Assembly (NCBI RefSeq): GCF_900090285.1
Contig: NZ_LT607754.1
Location: 3,038,001 to 3,102,000 of the forward strand
DNA: 64,000 nucleotides
Direction: 5' to 3'
Origin: Micromonospora inositola
GTDB taxonomy: Bacteria; Actinomycetota; Actinomycetes; Mycobacteriales; Micromonosporaceae
The notes beneath the pieces were generated by a model. The model was given only the letters and a program-made list of their open reading frames with translations. It did not search any database and was not told the DNA's origin. A program made the translations under genes and the position numbers. Positions 53,802 through 63,097 of this stretch are shown in pieces. Numbering within the stretch: position 1 is the stretch's first letter; each line of letters opens with the position of its first letter.

Positions 53802-55769
53802 TCAGCGGGCGGCGAGGGCGCGGAGGAAGCGCTCGCTGATCGGCACCGCGCTGTCCGTGCTCGACCCGCCCTGCTCGACGAAGACCGCGAACGCGACGTC
53901 GCCCTGCCAGCCGACGAACCAGGCGTGGGTGTGCGCCGGGTTGTTGTCGTACTCGGCGGTGCCGGTCTTGCCGTACACCGGCTCGCCGGGGACGTCCCGC
54001 AGCGCGCTGGCCGTGCCGGCGGTGACCACCGCGCGCATCATCGTCTTCAGCGCCGCGACGGACTCCGCCTTGAGGGCCGGACCCGGCGGGGCGGGCTGCC
54101 GCGGCGCCGGGTCGAGCACGAGCTTCGGCTGCTCCCACTGACCCCGGGCCACGGCGGCGGTGGCGCCGGCCATCGCGAGCGGGCTGACCACGGTGGTGCC
54201 CTGGCCGATCGCCGCGGCGGCCTGCTCGGTGGCGGAGCCGCCGGTGGAGACCGTGCCGGTGAAGACGTCGGCGCCGAGGTCCCACTTCGCCTCCAAGCCG
54301 AGGGTACGGCCGGCGGCGGCGAGCCCGTCCGGGCCGAGCTTGGGGGCCAGCGAGGTGAAGGCGGTGTTGCAGGACTTCGCGAAGTCGGTGCTGAACGGCA
54401 CTGACCCGAGCTCGAAGTTGTCCGAGTTCTTGAACGGCCGCCCGTCCACCACGAACGCCTTCGGGCAGGCGACCGTCGCCTCCGGGGTCACCGCGCCCTT
54501 GTCCAGCAGGGCGAGCGCGCTGACCGTCTTGAACGTCGAGCCGGGCGGCACCTGAGCGGTGAAGGCGAGGTTCTCCCCGGCCGGGCCGGGTCCGTTGGCG
54601 GCGGCGAGCACCGCGCCGTCGCTGATCCGTACCGCCACCAGGGCGGACCGGCGCTTCTCCCCGCGCAGCGCCGCGTCGGCGGCGTTCTGGGTGGTAACGC
54701 CGATGGTGGTCTTCAACGGCTGGCCGGCCTTCGGCTCGCTGCGGAACACCTCGGCCCCGGTCGTCATCCCCGGCTCTCCGGGCTTGGGTCGCTCGGTGAC
54801 GACGGTGAGCCCGGGAACCCCACGCAGGCGGTCGTCGTACCGGCCCTGGAGGCCGCCGTGGCCGACCAGGTCGCCGGCGACGTACCGGTCGGGGTGCGCC
54901 TTCAGGTCGTCGGCCTGTGCCGGGTCGACCGAGCCGAGCAGCGCACGGGCGAACTCCCGGGTCGGCGCCAGGTCGAGGTTCTCGGCCTGGAACTTGGTGC
55001 CGGGCAGGTCATGGATCCGCGGGCGGATCTGCCGGTACGCCTCGTCGCGCAGCGTCACCACCTCGACGAAGGCTCCGGGATCGGCCTCGGCGAGCCGTTT
55101 GGGCAGGTCGGACAGGTCGACCGGCGGGGTGAGCGCCGGCCGGATCGCCTTGAACGCGGCGTCGAGCTGCCGGTTGAGCGCCTTCACGTCGGTGACCTCG
55201 CTCGGCTGCAGCCCGACCCGGACCACCGGGCGGGGCGCGACGATCGGGTCGCCGGCGGCGTCCAGCATCCCGGCCCGGGGCGCGGCCTGCCGGCGAAGCG
55301 CCAGCCGGTCGCCCTCCTCCAGCTGCTCCTGCACCAGCGCCGGCTCCCAGATCACCTGCCACTGGTTGTCGCCGCCGCGCTTGAGGCGGACCGGCCGGTC
55401 GTACGCCCAGCGGGTCTGCCCCGGCAGCGTCCAGGCGACCTCCACCTGGGCGGTCGCGGTGTCCGCGGTGATCTTGGCGTCGCCCTTGCGCTTCAGCGCC
55501 GGCGGGGTGTCCACCAGCTCCCCGGAGAGCGCCCGGATCTCCTTGGTCACCTCGGCCGCCGGCATCCGGGCGCCGGTCGCGTCGATGAAGCCGACCGTGT
55601 GCAGGTCGCCGGAGCGCCAGCCGGCCAGGAACGCGTCGACGCTGCGCTCGGGGCCGTCCTCCGTCGAGCACCCGGCCAGCGCGCCGGCGGCGAGCACGGC
55701 CGCGGTCACCGCGGTGAAGATCGGCCGGAGCTGGGATCGGCGACGACGAACGGGGTACGACACGAGCAT
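53802..55769 (-). CDS. Penicillin-binding lipoprotein with NTF2-like domain (class B PBP)
   Basis: A 655-residue protein. Lipobox LAGC near residue 34 gives a lipid-anchored N-terminus. An NTF2-like MecA_N domain follows (about 45-150), then a dimerisation domain and the transpeptidase, with motifs STFK near 410, SCN near 467 and KTGTAEY near 600. It has no glycosyltransferase domain. It would cross-link peptidoglycan outside the membrane; the MecA_N domain often goes with low beta-lactam affinity, not testable here. ATG 55769 follows GGAGGGACAG; the upstream frame is unconserved. Confidence 0.9.
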   Translation of the reverse strand: MLVSYPVRRRRSQLRPIFTAVTAAVLAAGALAGCSTEDGPERSVDAFLAGWRSGDLHTVGFIDATGARMPAAEVTKEIRALSGELVDTPPALKRKGDAKITADTATAQVEVAWTLPGQTRWAYDRPVRLKRGGDNQWQVIWEPALVQEQLEEGDRLALRRQAAPRAGMLDAAGDPIVAPRPVVRVGLQPSEVTDVKALNRQLDAAFKAIRPALTPPVDLSDLPKRLAEADPGAFVEVVTLRDEAYRQIRPRIHDLPGTKFQAENLDLAPTREFARALLGSVDPAQADDLKAHPDRYVAGDLVGHGGLQGRYDDRLRGVPGLTVVTERPKPGEPGMTTGAEVFRSEPKAGQPLKTTIGVTTQNAADAALRGEKRRSALVAVRISDGAVLAAANGPGPAGENLAFTAQVPPGSTFKTVSALALLDKGAVTPEATVACPKAFVVDGRPFKNSDNFELGSVPFSTDFAKSCNTAFTSLAPKLGPDGLAAAGRTLGLEAKWDLGADVFTGTVSTGGSATEQAAAAIGQGTTVVSPLAMAGATAAVARGQWEQPKLVLDPAPRQPAPPGPALKAESVAALKTMMRAVVTAGTASALRDVPGEPVYGKTGTAEYDNNPAHTHAWFVGWQGDVAFAVFVEQGGSSTDSAVPISERFLRALAAR

Positions 55770-56056
55770 GAAGCTGTCCCTCCGGTCCGAAACTGCCCTG
55801 CACGCTAGTACGGCCCGCGCTTCCCCACCGCCCCGCCACCGCTCCGACGTGCGGAAAGAGGGGACTGTGACAGTGTGATGAACATCGCGAGCCGGGGTAC
55901 TCCGCGACCGGCCGACCACGTACCCGCAACGGGTGAAAGGACAGAGTCCCGATCCGGACGTCCGGCCGGTGGTCCGCCGACGAAGGGGCAGACCGGTAGG
56001 GCCTAGGCTGGGCGGAGAGTGACCCACAACGCGGTGGGTCGAGGGGAGTGGCACCG
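55770..56056. other. Divergent promoter region, PBP and glutamate dehydrogenase
   Basis: Nearly 290 bases with no convincing gene. On the plus strand TAGGCT (56004-56009) could be the -10 of the dehydrogenase gene, 48 bases before its ATG. I see no confident site for the PBP gene. Confidence 0.35.
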
Positions 56057-59000
56057 ATGGACCGGCGTCCGGCGATCAAACCGGGACCCGACCTCCGGCA
56101 GGCTGACACCGGCCGGGACGACAGCTTCGATTCGGCGACCGACGGGGATGGTTTGGGCCGCCTCGACACGGGAGCGACCGGGATGACCGGTTCGAGCGTC
56201 GACACCCTTTACGACCTGGGCCTGCCGGCGCAGGCGCTGGGCGACGACGTGGAGGACGCCGAGCTCGACGAACCGGTACCGAACGCGGAGCGCCTGGTGG
56301 CCCAGGCGGTGGCGCGGGCCGGTGACGACCACGACGCGGCGACCCTGGTCGGCCGTTTCTGGCGGTTCGCGCCGGACGAGGAGCTGATCGGCTTCACGGC
56401 CGAGGAGATGCTCGACGCGGCCCGGGCGCACCGGGACCTGGCCCAGCAGCGGGTTCCCGGCGAGCTGAAGCTGCGCATCCACGAGCCGGACGCCGAGCAG
56501 CACCACACGGTGATCGAGATCGTCACCGACGACATGCCGTTCCTGGTCGACTCGGTGACCGCCCTGCTCAACTCGCACCACCTCGATGTGCACCTGCTGG
56601 TCCACCCCCTGGTGGTGGTCCGTCGGGAGCCGCTGGGCCGGTTGACCGAGGTGTCGGCCGACGTCGAGCCGGACGATGCGATCGCCGGCGACCTGGTCGA
56701 GAGCTGGATGCGGATCGAGATCGACCCGGTGCGTGACGCGGCCGAGCGGGAGAAGCTCCGCCGGGAGCTGCAGCGGGTGCTCACCGACGTTCGTGAGGCC
56801 GTGGAGGACTGGCCCAAGATGCGGCAGCGGGCCCTCGCGCTCGCCGACGAGTTGGCCGCCGCGCGGACCTCGGACAACCGGCCGCCGGTGCCGGAGAAGG
56901 ACATCACCGACTCGGTCGAGCTGCTGCGCTGGTTGGCGCACGACCACTTCACCTTCCTCGGGTACCGCGAGTACCGGCTGGTCGACACCGACGGCGGGGA
57001 GGGCGGGCAGGCGCTGGAGGCCCTGCTCGGGACCGGGCTGGGGATCCTCCGCTCCGACTCGCCGGAGGCCCGGGCGCTGTCGTCGATGACACCCGAGGCG
57101 CACGAGAAGGTGCTCGAGAAGCGCCTGCTGATCATCACCAAGGCCAACTCGCGGGCCACCGTGCACCGCTCGGCCTACCTCGACTACATCGGTTTCAAGA
57201 TCTTCAACGACGCCGGCGAGGTGGTCGGGGAGCGGCGCTTCCTGGGTCTCTTCTCCACCGCGGCGTACCGGACCAGCGTGCGCGAGCTGCCGGTGGTCCG
57301 CCGCAAGGTCGCCGAGGTGCTCGACCGCTCCGGGCTGAGCCAGCGCAGCCACTCCGGCAAGGACCTGCTGCAGATCCTGGAGACCTACCCGCGCGACGAG
57401 CTGTTCCAGATCAAGACCGACGACCTGTACCACGCGGTGATCGGCGTGCTGCGGATGGCCGGTCGCCGGCAGCTGCGGGTCTTCCTGCGCCGGGACGCGT
57501 ACGGGCGGTTCATCTCCTGCCTGATCTACCTGCCCCGGGACCGGTTCACCACCCAGAACCGCCTGCGCATGCAGGACATCCTGCTCCGCGAGCTGAACGG
57601 CGTCGGGGTGGACTACACCACCCGGGTCACCGAGTCGATGCTGGCCCGGTTGCACTTCATCGTCCGGACCGACCCGACCAACCCGCCCGGCGAATTCGAC
57701 GCCGACCTGCTCGCCGAGGAGCTGGCCGACGCGACCCGGCTCTGGGACGACGACTACCGGCTGGTGCTGGAGCGCAAGCTCGGCGACGAGCAGGCCAAGC
57801 ACCTGTTCAGCCGGTACGCCGACGCGTTCCCGGAGGGCTACAAGGACGGGCACACGCCGTACGAGGCGATGAAGGACCTGGCCAAGCTGGAGCTGCTGGA
57901 GGAGCCCGGCCAGCTCGAGATGCACCTGTTCCGCAAGCAGCTCGCGCCGCGGCCGGACCGGCCGAGCGCGGACGTCGACGAGACGATGGACGTCCGGTTC
58001 AAGGTCTACCGGTACGGCGAGCCGATGATGCTCTCCGCCGTGCTGCCGGTGCTGCACTCGCTCGGCGTCCGGGTGGTCGACGAGCACCCGTACGAGGTGG
58101 ACCGGATCGACGGTCGGGTTTTCCTCTACGACTTCGGGCTCCGCCTGCCGGAGGCGCACGAGGAACTGGCCGAGGTCCGCCCGCACGTGGAGAACGCCTT
58201 CGCGGCGGCGTGGCGGGGCGAGGCCGAGGTGGACGGCTTCAACGAGCTGGTGCTCCGGGCCGGGCTCACCTGGCGGCAGGTGGTGGTGCTGCGGGCGTAC
58301 GCGAAGTACCTGCGCCAGGCCGGCACCGTCTTCTCCCAGGAGTACATGGAGCAGACCTTCATCGCGTACCCGCGGATCGCGGGGCTGCTGGTCGAGCTCT
58401 TCGAGGCCCGGTTCGCCCCCGGTGCGACCACGCTGGACGAGCGGCGGCAGCGCAGCGACGAGCTGGTCACCGCGCTCGGCGCGGCGCTGGACGACGTGGC
58501 GAGCCTCGACCAGGACCGGATCCTGCGGTCGTACCTGACGCTGATCCGGGCCACCCTGCGGACCAGCTTCTACCAGCGGCCGGCCGGCGGGCGGCCCAAG
58601 TCGTACGTGGCGTTCAAGCTGGACCCACAGGCCATTCCGGACCTGCCGGCGCCGCGGCCGAAGTTCGAGATCTTCGTCTACTCGCCGCGCTTCGAGGGCG
58701 TGCACCTGCGGTTCGGGCCGGTGGCCCGGGGCGGGCTGCGCTGGTCCGACCGGCGGGAGGACTTCCGCACCGAGGTGCTGGGCCTGGTCAAGGCGCAGAT
58801 GGTGAAGAACACCGTGATCGTGCCGGTGGGCGCCAAGGGCGGCTTCGTGCTCAAGCAGAAGCCGGGCGACCGGGACGAGGCGGTGGTCTGCTACAAGGAG
58901 TTCGTCGGCGCGATGCTGGACGTCACCGACAACATCGTCGGCGGCGAGATCGTCCCGCCCGACGATGTGGTCCGGCAGGATGCCGATGACCCGTACCTGG

Positions 59001-61114
59001 TGGTGGCGGCGGACAAGGGCACCGCGACCTTCTCCGACATCGCCAACGAGATCTCCACCGCGCACAACTTCTGGCTGGGCGACGCGTTCGCCTCCGGCGG
59101 CTCTGCCGGATATGACCACAAGAAGATGGGCATCACCGCCCGGGGCGCCTGGGAGTCGGTGAAGCGGCACTTCCGCGAGCTGGGCCACGACACCCAGACC
59201 GAGGACTTCACCGTGGTCGGCGTCGGCGACATGTCCGGCGACGTGTTCGGCAACGGGATGCTGCTGTCGGAGCACATCCGGCTGGTGGCCGCCTTCGACC
59301 ACCGGCACATCTTCCTCGACCCGGATCCGGACGCCGCGACCTCGTACGCCGAGCGGAAGCGGCTGTTCGACCTGCCCCGGTCCTCGTGGGAGGACTACAA
59401 CCCGGAGCTGATCTCGGCTGGGGGTGGGGTGTATTCGCGGTCCGCCAAGTCGATCCCGGTCAGCCCGCAGGTCCGCGCGGTGCTCGGCCTCGACGACGAC
59501 GTCACCCAGCTGTCGCCGCAGGAGCTGATGAAAGCCATCCTCACGGCGCCGGTCGACCTGTTCTGGAACGGCGGCATCGGCACCTACGTGAAGGCGGCGA
59601 GCCAGACCAACGCCGAGGTCGGGGACAAGTCCAACGACGCCATCCGGGTGGACGGCAAGAACCTGCGCTGCCGGGTGGCCGGCGAGGGCGGCAACCTGGG
59701 GTGGACCCAGCTCGGCCGGATCGAGTACGCGCAGGCCGGCGGTCGGATCTACACCGACTTCATCGACAACGCGGCCGGGGTGGACACCTCGGACCACGAG
59801 GTGAACATCAAGATCCTGCTCAACACGGCGGTCGCCGACGGCGAGCTGACCATGGACGAGCGGGACGGACTGCTCGCCGAGATGACCGACGAGGTCGCCG
59901 AGCTGGTGCTGCGGGACAACTACGACCAGGCCCGGGCGATCAACAACGCCCAGGCCCAGGCCGCCTCGCTGCTCCCGGTGCACCGGCGGATGCTCAACGA
60001 GCTGGAGCGGTCCGGCCAGCTCGACCGGGCGCTGGAGGCGCTCCCGCCGGACGAGGAGCTGGCGGTCCGCACCGAGTCCGGGCTGACCGCGCCGGAGTTC
60101 GCGGTGCTGTTGGCGTACGTCAAGATCGTGCTGGAACGCGAGATCGTGGCCGATGGGCTGGCCGACGAGGAGTGGACGACCGACGTCCTGGTCAACTACT
60201 TCCCGACGCCGCTCCGGGAGCGGTTCGCCGACCGGATGGGCCGGCACCGGCTGCATCGGGACATCGTCACCACCGTGCTGGTCAACGAGGCGATCAACCG
60301 GGGCGGCATCTCGTTCGTGTTCCGGGTCGTCGAGGAGACGGCCGCCTCGGCGGCGGACGTGCTCCGGGCGTACGTGGTGGTGCGCGAGGTGTTCGGGCTG
60401 CGTGAGCTGTGGGACGCGGTGGAGGCGCTGGACAACAAGGTCTCGCCCGAGTTGCAGACCAACGTCTACCTGGACACCCGGCGGCTGCTCGACCGGGCGG
60501 TGCGCTGGCTGGTCACCAACCGGCGCTCGCCGATCGACGTGCCGGCGGAGATCGCCCGGCTGCGGGACGGAATCGCCCGGCTGCTGCCCGGCCTGGAGAA
60601 CCTCTTCTACGGCAGCGAGCGCGAGGCCATCGCGGCGCACATCGACTCGCTGACCTCCAGCGGGCTGCCGCGCGAGCTGGCCGAGCAGGCCACCCGGCTG
60701 ATGTACAGCTTCGGCCTGCTCGACGTGGTGGAGACCGCCCGGTCCACCGGCCGGGACGTGGGTGAGGTGGCCTCGGTCTACTTCGTCCTCTCCGACCGGT
60801 TCCGGGTGGACGCCCTGCTGTCGAAGATCTCGCTGCTGCCGCGCGAGGACCGCTGGCAGACGTTGGCCCGGATGGCGCTGCGCTACGACCTGTACGCCGC
60901 GCTGGCCGCGCTCACCGCGGAGGTCCTCGGGTCCACCCCGGACAGCCTCCCGCCGGTCGAGCGGGTGCAGGAGTGGGAGCAGGCGAACGCCACCTCGATC
61001 CACCGGGCGCACCGGGCGATGGGGGAGTTCGACGAGTCCCGGGCCGACCTGTCCGCCCTGTCGGTGCTGCTGCGGCAGATCCGTACCCTGGTGCGGACCT
61101 CGGCCGCGGCCTGA
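56057..61114 (+). CDS. gdh: Large NAD-dependent glutamate dehydrogenase
   Basis: A 1685-residue enzyme of the GDH-180/L-1650 class, which deaminates glutamate to 2-oxoglutarate with NAD. The N-terminal ~650 residues carry ACT-like regulatory segments (LVDSVTALLNSHHLDVHLLVHP near 170). The catalytic core begins near 868, with FGPVARGGLRWSDRREDFRTE and VPVGAKGGFVLK including the active lysine; NAD-binding GVGDMSGDVFGNGML is near 1055. The remaining helices match the family C-terminal domain. ATG 56057 is spaced properly from GAGGGG; GTG 56048 overlaps that site. Carbon-catabolic enzyme in many actinobacteria. Confidence 0.93.
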   Translation: MDRRPAIKPGPDLRQADTGRDDSFDSATDGDGLGRLDTGATGMTGSSVDTLYDLGLPAQALGDDVEDAELDEPVPNAERLVAQAVARAGDDHDAATLVGRFWRFAPDEELIGFTAEEMLDAARAHRDLAQQRVPGELKLRIHEPDAEQHHTVIEIVTDDMPFLVDSVTALLNSHHLDVHLLVHPLVVVRREPLGRLTEVSADVEPDDAIAGDLVESWMRIEIDPVRDAAEREKLRRELQRVLTDVREAVEDWPKMRQRALALADELAAARTSDNRPPVPEKDITDSVELLRWLAHDHFTFLGYREYRLVDTDGGEGGQALEALLGTGLGILRSDSPEARALSSMTPEAHEKVLEKRLLIITKANSRATVHRSAYLDYIGFKIFNDAGEVVGERRFLGLFSTAAYRTSVRELPVVRRKVAEVLDRSGLSQRSHSGKDLLQILETYPRDELFQIKTDDLYHAVIGVLRMAGRRQLRVFLRRDAYGRFISCLIYLPRDRFTTQNRLRMQDILLRELNGVGVDYTTRVTESMLARLHFIVRTDPTNPPGEFDADLLAEELADATRLWDDDYRLVLERKLGDEQAKHLFSRYADAFPEGYKDGHTPYEAMKDLAKLELLEEPGQLEMHLFRKQLAPRPDRPSADVDETMDVRFKVYRYGEPMMLSAVLPVLHSLGVRVVDEHPYEVDRIDGRVFLYDFGLRLPEAHEELAEVRPHVENAFAAAWRGEAEVDGFNELVLRAGLTWRQVVVLRAYAKYLRQAGTVFSQEYMEQTFIAYPRIAGLLVELFEARFAPGATTLDERRQRSDELVTALGAALDDVASLDQDRILRSYLTLIRATLRTSFYQRPAGGRPKSYVAFKLDPQAIPDLPAPRPKFEIFVYSPRFEGVHLRFGPVARGGLRWSDRREDFRTEVLGLVKAQMVKNTVIVPVGAKGGFVLKQKPGDRDEAVVCYKEFVGAMLDVTDNIVGGEIVPPDDVVRQDADDPYLVVAADKGTATFSDIANEISTAHNFWLGDAFASGGSAGYDHKKMGITARGAWESVKRHFRELGHDTQTEDFTVVGVGDMSGDVFGNGMLLSEHIRLVAAFDHRHIFLDPDPDAATSYAERKRLFDLPRSSWEDYNPELISAGGGVYSRSAKSIPVSPQVRAVLGLDDDVTQLSPQELMKAILTAPVDLFWNGGIGTYVKAASQTNAEVGDKSNDAIRVDGKNLRCRVAGEGGNLGWTQLGRIEYAQAGGRIYTDFIDNAAGVDTSDHEVNIKILLNTAVADGELTMDERDGLLAEMTDEVAELVLRDNYDQARAINNAQAQAASLLPVHRRMLNELERSGQLDRALEALPPDEELAVRTESGLTAPEFAVLLAYVKIVLEREIVADGLADEEWTTDVLVNYFPTPLRERFADRMGRHRLHRDIVTTVLVNEAINRGGISFVFRVVEETAASAADVLRAYVVVREVFGLRELWDAVEALDNKVSPELQTNVYLDTRRLLDRAVRWLVTNRRSPIDVPAEIARLRDGIARLLPGLENLFYGSEREAIAAHIDSLTSSGLPRELAEQATRLMYSFGLLDVVETARSTGRDVGEVASVYFVLSDRFRVDALLSKISLLPREDRWQTLARMALRYDLYAALAALTAEVLGSTPDSLPPVERVQEWEQANATSIHRAHRAMGEFDESRADLSALSVLLRQIRTLVRTSAAA

Positions 61115-61128
61115 CCCGCACGGACGCC

Positions 61129-61170
61129 GGCGCGGCCCGGCGGTCGGTCACCCGACCGCCGGGCCGCGCC
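61129..61170. terminator. Bidirectional terminator after glutamate dehydrogenase
   Basis: A 19-bp perfect stem (GGCGCGGCCCGGCGGTCGG and complement) with loop TCAC, between converging genes. Followed on the plus side by CTGGCGTTTC. Confidence 0.88.
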
Positions 61171-61183
61171 CTGGCGTTTCACG

Positions 61184-61933
61184 TCACTGCGTCATGGTGG
61201 CGAGGACGATGACGTTGTCCAGGTAGCTGCGGGCGCTCTGATCGAACGCCCCGCCGCAGGTCACCACCCGCAGACTCGGCTTGTCGCTGGGGCCGTAGAC
61301 CAGCTCGGTCGGGAACGCCGTCTTCGGGTACGACTTCACCTCGTCGACGGTGAAGGTGACGCTCCGACCGTCCTCGCGGGCGACCGTGATGGTGTCCCCC
61401 TGCCGGAGCGAGCCGAGGCTGAAGAAGACGGCCGGCCCGAGCTTGGCCGAGTCGACGTGGCCGACGATGACGGCGTTGCCGACCTCGCCGGGGCTGGCGC
61501 CGGGGGCATACCAGCCGGCCTTCTGGGCCTGGTCCAGCGGGGGCACCTGGACGGTGCCGTCGGGGTTGGTGCCGAGCGTCATGATCTCGGCGTCCACCCC
61601 GATACGGGGAATCGAGATGGTCGTCGGGTTCGACCGGTCCAGGCCGACGGGGGCGAGGTCCGGGTCCGGCGCGTCCGGCGCCTGCTCGGTGGCGGAGGCC
61701 TGGTCGGCGACCTGGGCGCCGCCGACGGTCGCGGGGGCGGCGGTGGTCGCGTCGCCCGGCCCGGCCTGGGCCAGCGGCTGGGGCGGGCGGGGCGGCGGCA
61801 CGGTCCGCACCGACGCGCCGATCATGCCGGCACCCACCATGGCGAGGAGGACGACGACGGCCACGCCGGCGGCGCGCCACGGTCTCCCGTGACGGCCGCC
61901 GGCCGGTGTCGCCGTCGTGTCAGCCGAGGTCAT
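61184..61933 (-). CDS. Class F sortase
   Basis: A 249-residue membrane-anchored transpeptidase. One helix (about residues 20-42), a Pro/Ala linker, then the sortase barrel with His159 in VGHVDS, Cys226 in VVTCGG and Arg235 in SARSYLDN. Class F is the actinobacterial type with an unusually short form. It would cleave a sorting signal and attach a surface protein. The ATG at 61933 lies 14 bases inside the end of the upstream Asp/Lys-repeat gene, so the two are coupled and that protein is the natural candidate substrate. Confidence 0.88.
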   Translation of the reverse strand: MTSADTTATPAGGRHGRPWRAAGVAVVVLLAMVGAGMIGASVRTVPPPRPPQPLAQAGPGDATTAAPATVGGAQVADQASATEQAPDAPDPDLAPVGLDRSNPTTISIPRIGVDAEIMTLGTNPDGTVQVPPLDQAQKAGWYAPGASPGEVGNAVIVGHVDSAKLGPAVFFSLGSLRQGDTITVAREDGRSVTFTVDEVKSYPKTAFPTELVYGPSDKPSLRVVTCGGAFDQSARSYLDNVIVLATMTQ

Positions 61934-62732
61934 TGGCCCGACGCCGACGCAGCAGGACCATGCCACCCAGGGCGGCGGCGCCGATCACGCCCACCCCGCT
62001 GGCGGCCATGCCGCGGTCGACGCTGGTGGTGGTCATGCCACCGTCACCCCCGTCGACGTGGCCACGCGGCATGCAGCGGTCCCGGTCGTCGTGGTCCCGA
62101 CGGTCCTGGTCCTTGTTGTTCTCGTCCTTGCGGTCGCGGTCCTTGCCGTCGTCGTGCTTGTTGTTCTCGTCCTTGCGGTCGCGGTCCTTGCCGTCGTGGT
62201 CCTTGTTGTCGCGGTTGTTGCGGTCCTCGTCCGACTGGTCGTCGGCCATGCCCCCGCCCTGGCCGTCGGACCCCGGCTGCCAGGTCTGGTCAGAGTTACC
62301 GTTCCAGTCCTTGCGGTCCTCGTCCTTGCGGTTGTCGTCCTTGCCGTCGTCGTGCTTGTTGTTCTCGTCCTTGCGGTTGTCGTCCTTGCCGTCGTCGTGC
62401 TTGTTGTTCTCGTCCTTGCGGTTGTCGTCCTTGCCGTCGTCGTGCTTGTTGTTCTCGTCCTTGCGGTCCTCGTCCTTGCGGTCGCGGTCCTTGCCGTCGT
62501 GGTCCTTGCGGTCCTCGTCCTTGCGGTCCCAGTCCTTGCGGTCCCAGTCCTTGCGGTCCCAGTCCCCGTGGTCCCCAGGGCAGAACTCAAGAAGACTGAC
62601 CTGCGGCTTGGCGACGACGTTGCCCGTGTACGCGTGTCCGGCCGCGTACGCCGCCCCGGGCGAGAACAGCAGCAGGGACGCGCCGCCGAGAGCGGCTCCC
62701 GCAACGACCTTCCCGAGCATCTTCTTTCCCAT
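61920..62732 (-). CDS. Exported Asp/Lys-repeat surface protein
   Basis: A 270-residue protein with a signal peptide (MLGKVVAGAALGGASLLLFSPGAAYAA), a short head (GHAYTGNVVAKPQVSLLEFCPGD), about 150 residues of charged repeats, and a C-terminal helix ASGVGVIGAAALGGMVLL followed by RRRRAND. The repeats are built from DRKD, NNKHDDGK and the like, with three exact 15-residue units. The C-terminus has the hydrophobic helix and basic tail of a sortase substrate but no LPxTG before it. ATG 62732 suits the GGATGGAG site better than GTG 62744. I do not recognise a family. Confidence 0.75.
   Translation of the reverse strand: MGKKMLGKVVAGAALGGASLLLFSPGAAYAAGHAYTGNVVAKPQVSLLEFCPGDHGDWDRKDWDRKDWDRKDEDRKDHDGKDRDRKDEDRKDENNKHDDGKDDNRKDENNKHDDGKDDNRKDENNKHDDGKDDNRKDEDRKDWNGNSDQTWQPGSDGQGGGMADDQSDEDRNNRDNKDHDGKDRDRKDENNKHDDGKDRDRKDENNKDQDRRDHDDRDRCMPRGHVDGGDGGMTTTSVDRGMAASGVGVIGAAALGGMVLLRRRRANDLG
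62322..62456 (-). repeat. Three exact 45-bp tandem repeats
   Basis: Three consecutive 45-base copies inside the Asp/Lys-repeat gene, encoding ENNKHDDGKDDNRKD units. Shorter imperfect copies flank them (62120-62220 and 62460-62570). Confidence 0.9.
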
Positions 62733-62744
62733 GACCTGCGTCAC

Positions 62745-63097
62745 TCCATCCCTGTTTGTCCTGAGCCCGACGAGAGCCGAGCTACGACCGACGTTAGACC
62801 GTTTCGCGAACTATCAGGGGAAAGATTCATGTTCTAAAGTCTATTGGCGGTACGGGGCATAGGAGTGCTAAGCGGCTTTATGCTGGGATTAGGGGGGCGG
62901 GGCGGCCTTCCATGCCACCTGGGCGGCTGCGGCCCCAGTGGGCCCGGAGGTTCCCCCTCCGCCGGACCCTGCCCCGCTCGGTGGACCTGCGGCGATCCGG
63001 CCCTGCTGCGCCGCCCCGTCCCCGCAAGGTGGTTCGCCCCTTACGGTTACGGCGATCAGGGCATCGAACCTTGCCGTGGAAGCGCTCCCATGCAAGC
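62745..63097. other. Intergenic stretch with an AT-richer patch
   Basis: Upstream region of the Asp/Lys-repeat gene followed by spacer. Bases 62812-62892 are clearly AT-richer than the rest of the window (for example TTCATGTTCTAAAGTCTATT). No gene is seen. The GH6 relic may extend a little into the end of this stretch. Confidence 0.4.

Noticed and set aside
56003-61012. 1669-codon open frame on the minus strand opposite glutamate dehydrogenase
   Set aside because: It is the mirror of a gene with strong GC third-position bias. Its translation is rich in Arg, Gly, Pro, His and Val, with no domain, and the plus-strand protein is a certain match.
62090-62580. Short direct repeats that might be a CRISPR array
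   Set aside because: The repeats are in frame within one coding sequence, there are no unique spacers, and no cas genes are near.
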